NCBI GenBank assembly: GCA_028277795.1
Contig: JANQFP010000239.1
Location: forward strand, 1 to 38,671
Direction of reading: 5' to 3'
Source: Rhodospirillales bacterium
Lineage (GTDB): Bacteria > Pseudomonadota > Alphaproteobacteria > Rhodospirillales > JANQFP01
DNA length: 38,671 nucleotides
The position numbers were made by a program, and so were the translations under genes. This document shows positions 7,741-17,729 of this stretch, in pieces (the stretch's first letter is position 1; each line of letters starts with the position of its first letter). The notes below the pieces were generated by a model. That model was not told where the DNA came from. It ran no database searches and was given only the letters and a program-made list of their open reading frames with translations.

Positions 7741-8034
7741 TCAGGCCTGTACGATGCGCCCTTGGGTGTTTTCAACGATCACTTCCAAGTAGCGCCCATC
7801 TTCCAGGTCTAGAGTGCAGCGTTCCCCGACATAGGCAAACAGGTCTGCGTCCAGATCGATTGGCTGCACCGACCCTACCATGTCCTTGAGGCCCTCAAGT
7901 AGCTCCCCGTGGCCCGCGTCGTGAACCTCCACAAAGTTGTTGATCCGAACGCTTACCTCCATTGGTTGCTGGTTCGGGTGACGTAGGGTGCCTGAACCAG
8001 TCCACTGTCCCGTTTGCTTCACAGATTTGGTCAT
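7741..8034 (-). CDS. Antisense small island protein, unknown
   Basis: This 97-residue protein is the only gene of the island on the minus strand; it converges on the terminase gene with a 30-bp gap. The ATG at 8034 is preceded by AGGGAGAG. The sequence has no membrane segment and reads as a small beta-rich acidic protein (PMEVSVRINNFVEVHD; YVGERCTLDLEDGRYLEVIVEN). I do not recognise a family. With the divergent HTH gene at 8258 it forms a two-gene cassette inside the packaging operon, which suggests cargo such as a regulator, anti-phage or accessory function. Function is unassigned. Confidence 0.6.
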   Translation of the reverse strand: MTKSVKQTGQWTGSGTLRHPNQQPMEVSVRINNFVEVHDAGHGELLEGLKDMVGSVQPIDLDADLFAYVGERCTLDLEDGRYLEVIVENTQGRIVQA

Positions 8035-8198
8035 ATTCTCTCCCTGTGCTCTGCCACGATAGCCGCCCGCACAGCATCCTGCGGGCTCCGAATGCCCGCT
8101 AGATGTATGGCGGCTGAGCTTTGGTCGCCAGAAGGGCCTGTGACCGCACCACGAATTGAGTTGTTCTAAACTAGGACGCCGCCTCCCGGTCAAACGGC

Positions 8199-8228
8199 TT
8201 GACAGGGTGCTGGCAACTACAGTATGCC
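8199..8228 (+). promoter_or_regulatory. Candidate sigma-70 promoter for the HTH gene
   Basis: A consensus TTGACA at 8199-8204 is followed after 18 nt by TATGCC (8223-8228). The expected start of transcription is about 20 bp before the GTG at 8258, which supports that start and separate control of this gene. Confidence 0.4.
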
Positions 8229-8257
8229 TACTTAAATATTTCAGTACGGGAACTGAT

Positions 8258-8911
8258 GTGTCGGACCCCGCACTCGATTTCTTGAACGGGAAAACCTTCA
8301 CGGCCCACCAGCTGTGCGTCGCGGCCAACATCAACGCGACCTCACTGACCAACATCATTAACAAGACGAAATTGGAGTTGTGCTCGCGTCGGACAAGACG
8401 CGGCAGGGCACGGCAGTTCTGCCTCGTTGACTGCTACGCCATCGTGATCATGGACCGTCTCACCAAGCGAGTACGGGATTACGGCGTCGCAGCTGACGCG
8501 GTGAATGACCTGATCTTCGAAACGGCCAGACAGTTGATGTTTGGCGGTGAGCTATCCTACCGAACAGATAGGGAATTAAAGGACACATTTTGCAAGGATA
8601 TTTACCAATGCACACCGGAGTTACATTATCGCAACTGCAATAACCCTTACTATCTTATTGATACACGCGAAGGGGAATGGACAGTAAACAGAGATTATAG
8701 CCCCTTTATTGAAGGCCGAGAAGATGGCGCTATTGTGTTTGATATCACATTCATGCTCCGAAAATTTGATTTCAATTTAGCGCGGCTCTGCGGTTTCCCA
8801 GTCGAGAAGCATTACGGCCCCCCCTCCGCCGAGAGTTTAGTCAGAACATTCATGGACGGTGTTCTGTCGGCTATGGACTCGCCTGAAGAGAGCGAGGACG
8901 GCAATGATTAA
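8258..8911 (+). CDS. HTH-domain protein, putative island regulator or cargo
   Basis: The 217-residue product (from the GTG at 8258) has an N-terminal MerR/winged-HTH-like segment (FTAHQLCVAANINATSLTN, then RRTRRGRARQFCLVDCYAIVIM), the arrangement seen in several phage HTH proteins in which the helix-turn-helix is followed by a conserved R-x-F-S/C-L-x-D strand. The rest has no recognised domain. Base composition falls sharply in the last two thirds, unlike the surrounding GC-rich head genes, which suggests foreign origin. Its stop overlaps the portal start by 8 bp (8904-8911), so it is locked into the operon. A TTG at 8156 would extend it, but that lies upstream of the candidate promoter. It may control the island or be a moron. 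Confidence 0.65.
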   Translation: MSDPALDFLNGKTFTAHQLCVAANINATSLTNIINKTKLELCSRRTRRGRARQFCLVDCYAIVIMDRLTKRVRDYGVAADAVNDLIFETARQLMFGGELSYRTDRELKDTFCKDIYQCTPELHYRNCNNPYYLIDTREGEWTVNRDYSPFIEGREDGAIVFDITFMLRKFDFNLARLCGFPVEKHYGPPSAESLVRTFMDGVLSAMDSPEESEDGND

Positions 8912-10325
8912 GGCCCTTGCTCGCCGCTTTTTCGGTCGCACCCAAACCCGCTCCCTCGATGCCGCTGGCGGCGGGCGCCGTTGGGAGAACGCCGGCCGGA
9001 TCGACAGCACCAACGCGGCCATCTTCGCCGGCGGGCAGACGATTCGCGCCCGCGCCGGCCATTACGTGAGGAACAACGGATGGGCCGCGTCCGGCGTCAC
9101 GGCCATCGTCGCCAACGCTGTCGGCACCGGAATCCGGCCGCAGTCCGAACACCCCGACCAGGCCCGCCGCGCCGAAATCGACCGCTTGTTCGCGGACTGG
9201 TCGGGCAGCGCCGATGCTGCTGGGATTACCGACTTTTATGGACTCCAATCCCTCTGCCTGCGAGGCATGGTGGAGGCCGGCGAGGCGTTCCTGCGTTTGC
9301 GCGTCCGCCTGCCGGGCGACGGCTTGCCGGTGCCGTTGCAGCTGCAAGCGCTCGATCCCGCCCAAGTCGATCCGGCCTTCCACCGTGACCTCGCCGGCGG
9401 CGTCCGCATTCGTGCCGGCGTCGAGTTCGACGCCATCGGCCGCCGGGCCGCCTACCACATCTTCCGCGACCACCCGGGCGACCCCTTCGCCACCCGGTAC
9501 GACACCGCCCGCGTCCCGGCCGCCGATGTGATCCATCTGTTCACGTTGCTGACGCCGGGGCAGGTGAGGGGCGTCAGCTGGCTTACGCCGGTGTTGCTGC
9601 GCCTGCACGAGCTCGACGGATTCGAGGACGCGCAACTGGTCCGCCAGAAAGTGGCGGCCCTGTTCTCGGGGTTCATCATCGACCCGACCGGAGCCGCCGA
9701 AGGCTTCACCGGCGACCGCACCGGCGAGGTCCTGCAATCCGGCCTCGAGCCGGGGACATTGAAGGTCCTGCCGCCCGGCTTCGACATCAAGTTCGCCGAC
9801 CCCGCCGAGGCCGGCCGCACGTACAGAGATTTCGTCCGCACCCAACTGCGCCACATCGCCAGCGGCCTCGGCGTCACCTATGAGCAGCTGAGCGGCGACT
9901 TAGAGGGGGTCAACTACTCATCCATCCGCGCCGGCCTCATCGAATTCCGGCGCCGCGTCGAGGCCCTCCAAAGCCAAGTCATAATCCACCAGCTGTGCCG
10001 GCCAATCTGGCGCCGGTTCATCACCCTCGCCGTCCTGTCCGGTGCCCTACCGGCGCCGGGCTTCGACCGTGACCCGGCGCCCTGGCTGGCTTGCAAGTGG
10101 GTGCCCCAGGGCTGGGAGTGGGTGGACCCGCTCAAGGACGTGCAGGCGGACCGTCAGGCGGTGGAGGCCGGGTTCAAGTCCCGCGCCGAGGTCATCGCCG
10201 AGCGCGGGCGCGATCCCGAGCGCGTGGACGCGGAAGCCGCTGACGACCAGGCCCGGCGCGAGCGCCTGGGCCTCGCCACACCGCCGCCCGCCACTGCCTC
10301 GAAACCGGAGACCGCCGATGCCTGA
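8904..10325 (+). CDS. Phage portal protein, lambda B family
   Basis: The 473-residue portal subunit would form the dodecameric DNA gate at one capsid vertex. Lambda-family hallmarks include RARAGHYVRNNGWAASGVTAIVANAVGTGI near residues 50-80, the WLTPVLLRLHELDGFEDAQL helix, and GLGVTYEQLSGDLEGVNYSSIRAGLIE in the second half. The ATG at 8904 has a GAGCGAGGAC ribosome site and overlaps the previous stop. Its own stop overlaps the next start by 8 bp. It belongs to the PF05136 type and pairs naturally with a GpA terminase. Confidence 0.92.
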   Translation: MIKALARRFFGRTQTRSLDAAGGGRRWENAGRIDSTNAAIFAGGQTIRARAGHYVRNNGWAASGVTAIVANAVGTGIRPQSEHPDQARRAEIDRLFADWSGSADAAGITDFYGLQSLCLRGMVEAGEAFLRLRVRLPGDGLPVPLQLQALDPAQVDPAFHRDLAGGVRIRAGVEFDAIGRRAAYHIFRDHPGDPFATRYDTARVPAADVIHLFTLLTPGQVRGVSWLTPVLLRLHELDGFEDAQLVRQKVAALFSGFIIDPTGAAEGFTGDRTGEVLQSGLEPGTLKVLPPGFDIKFADPAEAGRTYRDFVRTQLRHIASGLGVTYEQLSGDLEGVNYSSIRAGLIEFRRRVEALQSQVIIHQLCRPIWRRFITLAVLSGALPAPGFDRDPAPWLACKWVPQGWEWVDPLKDVQADRQAVEAGFKSRAEVIAERGRDPERVDAEAADDQARRERLGLATPPPATASKPETADA

Positions 10326-12156
10326 CACCCCGCAGACGATCGACCTGTTGACCCGACGCGCGCCGACGGCGCCGGCGACGGCCGACGACACCGAGCGGAC
10401 TGTCGAGGCGACCTTTTCGACCGGCGCCGCCGTTCGCCGCCGCGATTTCGAAGGCGAGTATGTCGAACGCCTGGAAGTCAGCGAGCGCGCGATTGATCTC
10501 TCCGCCATCGTCGGCGCCCCGGTCCTTGATAACCACAACCGTTGGGCCGTCGAGGCGATCCTGGGCAGCGTGCAGTCGGTCCGCATCGTCGGCGGCGAAG
10601 CCCGCGCGGTGCTCAAGTTCTCGCGCCGCGACGCCGTGACGCCGATTTGGCGCGACATCGTGGACGGGATCATCCGCAACGTCTCCGTCGGCTACACGGT
10701 CGAGACCTGGGAAGACTCGTCCAATCAGGCGAACGGCGTTCGCCAACGGACGGCGACCCGCTGGACCCCACGCGAGATTTCCCTCACCGGCGTACCGGCG
10801 GATGCCGGCGCCACCGTCAGGACCAAGGAGGACACCCCTATGACGGACACCGCAGCCGCCCCCGCGCCGGGCACCGAACAGGCGCGACCCCAGCCGCCGA
10901 CGGCGGCCGACCAGACCCGCGAGACGGAAATCCGGGCCATCGCCGCCGTCGCCGGCCTCGACGCCGATTTCGCCGACGGACTGATCGGCCGTAACGCCAG
11001 CGTCGATGACGCCCGGCAGGCCGCGCTCGAAGAGTTGGCGCGCCGGGCTGGCCCCGAAGTGCGGACCCACGCGCCGCCGCGCATCATCGCCGGCGCGAGC
11101 CACGACGACCCGCGCGTTCGCGCCGAGTGGATGGGCGAGGCGCTGTATGCCACCATGACGCCCGGCCACACCCCGAGCGAGCCGGCCCGCCAGTACGTCG
11201 GCATGGGCTTCCGGGAGATCGCCGGCGAGGTCCTGCGGCTCAACAATATCTCCGTCACCGGCCTGTCGCCGTCCTCGCTGATCGAACGTGCCATGGCGAC
11301 CGACGACTATCCGCACGCCCTCGGCGACACCGTGCACCGCTTCGTGCGCGCCGGCTACGAGCCGGCCCCATCGGGCCTGTTGATGGTTGCCGCCGAGCGC
11401 ACGGCCCCGGACTTCCGCGCCAAGAAGTTCGTCGTGATCGGCAACGCCGGCACCCTGGACCCCAAGCCCGAAGGCGCGGAAGTCCGCTACGGGTCGCTGG
11501 ACGAGGCGCACGAGCAGCTGCAGGTCACGACGTTCGCCAAGGGCCTGGTGCTGACCCGCGAGGCCCAAATCAACGACGATCGCGGCGCCCTGCAGGACAT
11601 GGCGCCGAAGCTGGGCCGCGCGGCCCGCGAGACTGAGGCCGACCGGGCGGTGACGGTGCTGACCAGCAATTCCGGCGCCGGCCCGACCCTGAGCGACACC
11701 AAGGCGCTGTTCCACGCCGACCACGGCAACCTCGCCGGAACCGGCGCCGCCATCAGCGAGACCACGCTGTCGGCGGCCCGCCTGGCCATGCGGAAGCAAA
11801 CGGGTCTCGACGGAAAGCGGATCGACGTTGCCCCGCGCTACGTCCTGGCGTCGCCCGACCAGGAAACGACGGCGCAAAAGCAGCTGACCGCCATCCAGGC
11901 CAACGCGGTCAACGACGTGAACCCGTTTTCCGTCCTCTCGCTGCTGGTCGAGCCCCGGCTGACCGATGCCAACCGCTGGTATCTGGTCGGCACCGCCGTG
12001 GACGGCCTGGTCGTCGTGCGCCTGGAAGGCCGGCCCGGTCCCCAGGTCGAATCCATGATCGACTTCGACACCAAGTCCCTCAAGTTCACGGTCCTCAACG
12101 ACTTCGCCGTCGGGTGGATCGAGTTCAGGGCGTGGTACTCGAATCCTGGAGCGTGA
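10318..12156 (+). CDS. Prohead protease / major capsid protein fusion
   Basis: The 612-residue fusion has an N-terminal serine protease of the HK97 prohead type (S78-like) spanning about 20-170, with H73 in DNHNR, S123 in NVSVGYTV, and the family strand REISLTGVPAD. A linker follows (after KEDTPMTD at about 178), then a region rich in Ala, Gln and Glu like a scaffold or delta domain, then the capsid subunit from about residue 260 to the end (WMGEALYATM, VLTREAQINDDRGALQD, FAVGWIEFRAWYSNPGA). Fused protease-capsid proteins are a known family in proteobacterial prophages. An ATG inside the linker (10840, MTDTAAAPAP) could allow separate capsid synthesis. The presence of protease and shell argues that the island builds its own head. 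Confidence 0.88.
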   Translation: MPDTPQTIDLLTRRAPTAPATADDTERTVEATFSTGAAVRRRDFEGEYVERLEVSERAIDLSAIVGAPVLDNHNRWAVEAILGSVQSVRIVGGEARAVLKFSRRDAVTPIWRDIVDGIIRNVSVGYTVETWEDSSNQANGVRQRTATRWTPREISLTGVPADAGATVRTKEDTPMTDTAAAPAPGTEQARPQPPTAADQTRETEIRAIAAVAGLDADFADGLIGRNASVDDARQAALEELARRAGPEVRTHAPPRIIAGASHDDPRVRAEWMGEALYATMTPGHTPSEPARQYVGMGFREIAGEVLRLNNISVTGLSPSSLIERAMATDDYPHALGDTVHRFVRAGYEPAPSGLLMVAAERTAPDFRAKKFVVIGNAGTLDPKPEGAEVRYGSLDEAHEQLQVTTFAKGLVLTREAQINDDRGALQDMAPKLGRAARETEADRAVTVLTSNSGAGPTLSDTKALFHADHGNLAGTGAAISETTLSAARLAMRKQTGLDGKRIDVAPRYVLASPDQETTAQKQLTAIQANAVNDVNPFSVLSLLVEPRLTDANRWYLVGTAVDGLVVVRLEGRPGPQVESMIDFDTKSLKFTVLNDFAVGWIEFRAWYSNPGA

Positions 12157-12159
12157 TCG

Positions 12160-12372
12160 GTGGCCGATCTCGCCCAGCTGATCGCGTGGCGCGACGCGCT
12201 GTTGGAGGCCCGCGCGGCGGGCGTCCGCAGCGTGTCCAGCGGCGACACGGAGACCACCTTCGGCTCCGACCGCGACATGGCTGCGGCGATCGCCGACCTC
12301 GAGCGGCGGATCGCCATCGCCGAAGGCCGCCGCGTCACGGACGTACGGATTTCATCGAACAAGGGAGTCTAG
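12160..12372 (+). CDS. gpW-like head-tail joining protein
   Basis: This 70-residue protein starts at GTG, 3 bp after the capsid stop. Residues MADLAQLIAWRDALLEARAAG and ADLERRIAIAE form two helices around the strand VRSVSSGDTETTF, the arrangement of lambda gpW-type connectors that plug the portal after packaging and prepare the head for tail attachment. It is the last head-completion gene I can find; no tail terminator or tail tube follows. Confidence 0.8.
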   Translation: MADLAQLIAWRDALLEARAAGVRSVSSGDTETTFGSDRDMAAAIADLERRIAIAEGRRVTDVRISSNKGV

Positions 12373-12374
12373 CG

Positions 12375-12710
12375 ATGAAGAACTTTATGCAAGAAGGCGA
12401 CATCCTCACGGTGCCGGCCCCCACAGGCGGCGTCTTGTCGGGGGCGGTGGTCCTCATCAACAAGATGGTGGGGATCGCCGGCACGGACGCGGCGGAAGGC
12501 GCCGACGTGGCCGTGCGGGTGGAAGGCGTGTTCTCGGTCGCCGTGAAGTCGGCCGATGACATCGCCGTTGGCGACCTTCTCTACTGGGACTCGACCAATA
12601 CCGAGTTCACCAAGACCGCCACCAGCAACACCAAGTCCGGCTATGCCACCAAGGCGGCCGGGGCCGGCATCACGGCCGGCGAGATCAAGTTGACGCCGGG
12701 CGTCGGCTGA
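12375..12710 (+). CDS. DUF2190 family capsid decoration protein
   Basis: The 111-residue protein is of the DUF2190 type. Features are the start MKNFMQEGDILTVPAP, the glycine-rich SGAVVLINKMVGIAG, ADVAVRVEGVFSVA, and DLLYWD followed by GYATKAAGAG. Members are small beta-barrel proteins encoded next to major capsid genes and are believed to cement or decorate the shell. The ATG follows a GGGAGT ribosome site, 2 bp after the gpW stop. It lies in the head operon and completes a lambda-like head set. Confidence 0.9.
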   Translation: MKNFMQEGDILTVPAPTGGVLSGAVVLINKMVGIAGTDAAEGADVAVRVEGVFSVAVKSADDIAVGDLLYWDSTNTEFTKTATSNTKSGYATKAAGAGITAGEIKLTPGVG

Positions 12711-12758
12711 CAAGCCCGTTGACGTCCACCACGTGGAAGAGGACGATGACATGATGGT

Positions 12759-12891
12759 GCTCACAACACCGAACCAAAGGCGGTCCCGCCCCGTCAGCGC
12801 GGGGACTCATGCGCTCATGTCCGGGGTCCGGCGGGGTATGTCCAGGCTCCGGCTAAAGCTCGTCGGGCACGACCTTTGGCGTGTTGTGAGC
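12759..12891. repeat. 133-nt inverted-repeat element with internal hairpins
   Basis: GCTCACAACAC (12759-12769) pairs perfectly with GTGTTGTGAGC (12881-12891). Just inside, CCAAAGG (12774-12780) pairs with CCTTTGG (12873-12879). The enclosed 92 nt include the hairpin CCCCG-tcagcg-CGGGG (12789-12804). The element lies between the decoration gene and the next gene. It could be a structured RNA, a packaging or recombination signal, or a processed operon element. A 72-codon frame (12733-12951) crosses it but looks spurious. Confidence 0.55.
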
Positions 12892-12947
12892 CCCGGACGC
12901 CAGCGCCGATCGCTGGCCCCACGGCTGAATCAGCCGGAGCGAGGAGC

Positions 12948-13451
12948 ATGAAAATGGACACCAATCGCCATACACACGACACGCCGCAGGCCGCACAGCC
13001 CGAGCAACCATACGACCATCACCCCGAGGACCCCGTGTTGGAAATGGCCGCCCGGGCGGCCTGGCTCTACGAGGCGTCGTTCGAACTATTTGAGCAACAC
13101 TCCAGATGCAGCGTTCAAGAGAACCGGGATTTCTTGTTAACCCGGGTCCGCGAAGCGGAATGCGCGCGCGAGGTCCTGATCGAAGGTATGAGTTACGTGC
13201 GCGCGAGCACGCTTCAAGGGGCGACAATCCAACTGAGACTCGCGGTCATGGCGGCAGACCGGCTCGCGATAGACGACTGTGACTCTAAGGACGCCCTCAT
13301 CGCCCAGCGCCTTCTCCGCCTGGTCCTTCCCATCGTGGAGCGAGCCGCAGGACTCGAACGCGACGACTACGGCGGCGATCACATGATCATCGAAGCGACC
13401 GACGACACGGGCTTCACCAAGTGGCCGTCCACCACGCCACCCAAGCATTGA
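12948..13451 (+). CDS. Helical island protein, unknown function
   Basis: The 167-residue protein starts at the ATG at 12948 behind GCGAGGAG. The N-terminal 45 residues are His, Pro and Gln rich and probably disordered (DTNRHTHDTPQAAQPEQPY). The remainder is predicted helical, with VLEMAARAAWLYEASFELFEQ and IAQRLLRLVLPIVERAAGLERD. It has no signal peptide or membrane helix and I recognise no family. It follows the inverted-repeat element and precedes the excisionase-like gene, a position used in satellites for accessory or host-interaction genes. It is intact and its composition matches the neighbours. Confidence 0.62.
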   Translation: MKMDTNRHTHDTPQAAQPEQPYDHHPEDPVLEMAARAAWLYEASFELFEQHSRCSVQENRDFLLTRVREAECAREVLIEGMSYVRASTLQGATIQLRLAVMAADRLAIDDCDSKDALIAQRLLRLVLPIVERAAGLERDDYGGDHMIIEATDDTGFTKWPSTTPPKH

Positions 13452-13658
13452 GGCCGCGATGACCGTTCACGACTGCACCGTATCCCGGCTCCCGAAGCTG
13501 CTGTCCGAGCGTGAGGCGGCGGAGTATCTGCGGGCGTCCGTGGGGACGGTGCAGCGTGAACGCCGGCGGGGCCGGCTCGGATACACCCAAATCGGCGCCC
13601 GCATCTTCTACACCGAGGAACAGCTGGTCGCGTACATCGACCGGCGGAGCATCCAACC

Positions 13659-14974
<1,316 letters not shown>

Positions 14975-15100
14975 GCGCCCGCCGGATGTGCCGGCGACAG
15001 TCCATCGAAGGGGCGGCAAGGTACCGAGCATCGCCGGCCCAAGGCAAGGAAAAACACCGGTGCCGGGAGCCCACGGCGGACCGATCCGCGCGTCTATCGG

Positions 15101-15490
15101 TTACGGCTTGTCTTCGACGTCCTCGTCGATGTGTTCCATGACCTCGGAGACGTCGTCGTCGTCCTCGCCCAGGTCCGAGGCATCCTCGATCAGGCCGTCC
15201 TGATCCCCGGCAATGCCCTCCTCCAGCGGCGCTTCCTCGTCATCGGGCGCCGCGGCGTCCTCGGCGTTCTCGGTCACGGCGTCCGCCTTGGCGTCCGGGG
15301 GCTGCTGCTCGACCTCGGCCGGCGCCGGCTCGCGCTCCTTGACCACGGCGACCCGCCGCGACTTGGGATGGCGGTCGGGCTCGTAGACGGTGTTGCAAAT
15401 GGGGCACGTCGCGGGATCGCGGCCAAGATCGTAGAAGCGTGCACCGCAATTGTGGCACTGCAGCTTCTTGCCCCACTCCGATTTTGCCAC
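15101..15490 (-). CDS. TIGR02300-type FYDLN acid protein
   Basis: The 129-residue protein carries the alphaproteobacterial FYDLN-acid signature: two CxxC pairs (C12/C15 and C29/C32) bracketing GARFYDLGRDPATC form a zinc ribbon, and a long acidic, low-complexity tail (DDEEAPLEEG, DLGEDDDDVSEV) fills the rest. The function of the family is unknown. The GTG at 15490 has GGAGGC upstream and gives the standard family start VAKSEWGKK; an in-frame ATG at 15601 would add 37 unconserved residues. It diverges from aroA across about 130 bp, and a TTGACA on the minus strand (15551-15556) may belong to its promoter. Confidence 0.9.
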   Translation of the reverse strand: MAKSEWGKKLQCHNCGARFYDLGRDPATCPICNTVYEPDRHPKSRRVAVVKEREPAPAEVEQQPPDAKADAVTENAEDAAAPDDEEAPLEEGIAGDQDGLIEDASDLGEDDDDVSEVMEHIDEDVEDKP

Positions 15491-15624
15491 CCGTTCGCCT
15501 CCGAGGGTCCGGTCGATCCCGCCAATGCCATTGCCATGTTCGCCCGGCCCTGTCAAAAGCAAATGCCGGTGGCCCGGAAAAAATGCCGTGGCCGCCGCCA
15601 TTGGGGATCGAGGACCGGCCAGAC

Positions 15625-16953
15625 ATGTCGCTGATATCCCGTCGCGCCGCGCCCGTGGTCGGCAGCGTCGCCGTGCCCGGCGACAAGTCCATCTCCCACC
15701 GGGCGCTGATTCTCGGCGCCTGCGCCGTCGGCGAGACCCGCGTCGCCGGCCTGCTGGAAGCCGACGACGTGTTGCGCACCGCCGCCGCCATGGAGGCCCT
15801 GGGGGCCCGGGTGGACCGGCATGGCGACGGAGACTGGCGTTTGTGGGGGCGCGGCGTCGGCGGTCTGGCCGAGCCGGCCCGGGTGCTCGACATGGGCAAC
15901 TCGGGCACCGGCGCCCGCCTGCTCATGGGGCTGCTGGCCAGCCATCCGTTCACCGCTTTCCTGACCGGGGACGAATCCCTGTGCCGACGCCCCATGGCGC
16001 GGGTGATGACGCCGCTCCGGCAGATGGGTGCCGCCTTCGTGGCCCGCTCCGGCGACCGGCTCCCCCTGGCCGTCACCGGCACCGCGGCGCCGGTGCCCAT
16101 TGCGTATACGCTTCCGGTGGCCTCGGCCCAGGTCAAGTCGGCGGTTCTTCTCGCCGGTCTCAACGCGCCCGGGACGACGCACGTCACCGAGCCTGCCCCC
16201 ACCCGGGACCACACCGAAAGCATGCTGCGCCACTTCGGCGCCGAGGTGCGCGTCGACGAGAGGGCTGACGGCGGCCGCGACGTCTCCGTGGTCGGCCAGC
16301 CGGAGCTTACCGGCGGCGCCCTGGCGGTGCCGGGCGACATCTCGTCGGCGGCCTTTCCGCTGGTGGCCGCCCTCCTGGTGCCGGGATCGCGGGTGACCCT
16401 GACCGGCGTCGGCGTCAACCCCCTGCGCTGCGGCCTGATCGAGACCCTGGTCGACATGGGCGCCCGCGTGACCCTGGACAACCGGCGCCGGGAGGCGGGC
16501 GAGCCGGTGGCCGACATCACCGCCGAGGCCGGTCCCCTGGTCGGCGTCGAGGTCCCGGCGGCGCGGGCCCCGACCATGATCGACGAGTATCCGGTTCTGG
16601 CGGTGGCCGCCGCCTGTGCCAAAGGAACCACGCGCATGACCGGTGTCGGCGAGCTGCGGGTCAAGGAAAGCGACCGGCTGGCGGCCGTGGCCCGCGGCCT
16701 GACGGCCTGCGGCGTCACCGTTGAGGAGGGCCCCGACAGCCTCACCGTGCACGGCACCGGCGAGGCGCCGGCGGGGGACGCCAACATCGCCACCGACCTG
16801 GACCACCGCATCGCCATGGCGTTCCTGGTTCTCGGCGCCGCCAGCGCGCGGCCGGTGGCGATCGACGATGCCGGTCCCATCGACACCAGCTTCCCGGGCT
16901 TCGCCCCGTTGATGAACGGGCTGGGGTGCCGCTTGGAGCCCGCGACGCCGTGA
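15625..16953 (+). CDS. aroA: 3-phosphoshikimate 1-carboxyvinyltransferase (EPSP synthase)
   Basis: This enzyme of 442 residues transfers enolpyruvate from PEP to shikimate-3-phosphate, the sixth step of the shikimate pathway, in the cytoplasm. The substrate-binding motif PGDKSISHRA is at 18-27, LDMGNSGTGARLL near 90, and the C-terminal GVGELRVKESDRL is typical. Length is normal from the ATG at 15625, which follows GAGGACC. Its TGA overlaps the GTG start of cmk (GTGA), an operon arrangement common in alphaproteobacteria. Upstream, it diverges from the FYDLN gene. Confidence 0.97.
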   Translation: MSLISRRAAPVVGSVAVPGDKSISHRALILGACAVGETRVAGLLEADDVLRTAAAMEALGARVDRHGDGDWRLWGRGVGGLAEPARVLDMGNSGTGARLLMGLLASHPFTAFLTGDESLCRRPMARVMTPLRQMGAAFVARSGDRLPLAVTGTAAPVPIAYTLPVASAQVKSAVLLAGLNAPGTTHVTEPAPTRDHTESMLRHFGAEVRVDERADGGRDVSVVGQPELTGGALAVPGDISSAAFPLVAALLVPGSRVTLTGVGVNPLRCGLIETLVDMGARVTLDNRRREAGEPVADITAEAGPLVGVEVPAARAPTMIDEYPVLAVAAACAKGTTRMTGVGELRVKESDRLAAVARGLTACGVTVEEGPDSLTVHGTGEAPAGDANIATDLDHRIAMAFLVLGAASARPVAIDDAGPIDTSFPGFAPLMNGLGCRLEPATP

Positions 16954-17591
16954 TCATCGCCATCGACGGGCCGGCGGCGGCCGGCAAGGGCACGCTGGCG
17001 CGCCGCCTGGCGGAGCATTTCGGCCTCGCCGTGCTCGATACCGGCCTGCTGTACCGGGCCGTCGGCCTGGCGACGCTCCGTGCCGGGGCCGACCCGACGG
17101 ACACGAACGCCGCTGCCGCGGCCGCCCGGGCCCTGGCACCCGAAGACCTGGGCGATCCGGCGCTGCGCGGCGACGAGGCGGCCAGCGCCGCATCCAAGGT
17201 CTCGGCCCTGCCCGAGGTGCGGGCCCTGCTCCTCGACTTCCAGCGCTCCTTCGCCAGCCACCCGCCGGACGGCGCCGCCGGCGCGGTGCTCGACGGCCGC
17301 GACATCGGCACCGTGGTCCTGCCCGACGCGGACGCCAAGCTGTTCGTCACCGCCAGCCTGGAGGTGCGCGCCGCGCGCCGCCTTAAAGAGTTGCGGGAGC
17401 GTGGCCTCGAAGCTATACATAGCCGCGTCCTGCGGGACATGAAGGAGCGCGACGCGCGCGATTCCAATCGCGACGTCTCGCCGCTGGAGCCGGCCAAGGA
17501 CGCCTTCGTCCTCGACACCAGTGACAAGACCGCCGACGAGGTGTTCGCGGCGGCCGTGGACTTCATTTCGTCGCAGGTCCGTTCCGGGTAG
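16950..17591 (+). CDS. cmk: Cytidylate kinase
   Basis: This 213-residue CMP/dCMP kinase phosphorylates (d)CMP to (d)CDP with ATP. The P-loop GPAAAGKGT is at 7-15, DTGLLYRAV follows, and DGRDIGTVV and the LID-region arginines (DMKERDARDSNR) are intact. The GTG at 16950 gives the canonical start VIIAIDG and a 4-bp overlap with aroA; a GTG 24 bp earlier is possible but not needed. The adjacency aroA-cmk-rpsA is a conserved proteobacterial order. Confidence 0.96.
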   Translation: MIIAIDGPAAAGKGTLARRLAEHFGLAVLDTGLLYRAVGLATLRAGADPTDTNAAAAAARALAPEDLGDPALRGDEAASAASKVSALPEVRALLLDFQRSFASHPPDGAAGAVLDGRDIGTVVLPDADAKLFVTASLEVRAARRLKELRERGLEAIHSRVLRDMKERDARDSNRDVSPLEPAKDAFVLDTSDKTADEVFAAAVDFISSQVRSG

Positions 17592-17729
17592 GCGCGCGGC
17601 GCCGCGGCCGGAACCCCGAAAACCCGGCACGTCCGTCGGCTCTGGGGCCAGCGGGCGCGCGACCCGAGGCAAGACCGCCGGACCCAACCGGTCGGCCAGA
17701 AACGGTAACGGATGAAGGACATGACGCTT

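Noticed and set aside
12733-12951. A 72-codon frame across the inverted-repeat element that ends in an ATGA overlap with the next gene
   Set aside because: Its sequence is dictated by the inverted repeat, has atypical composition and no recognisable fold; the structure explains the region better.
15240-17687. An 815-codon minus-strand frame opposite aroA and cmk
   Set aside because: It is the antisense of two clear core genes; no domain is seen and codon use is that of a shadow.
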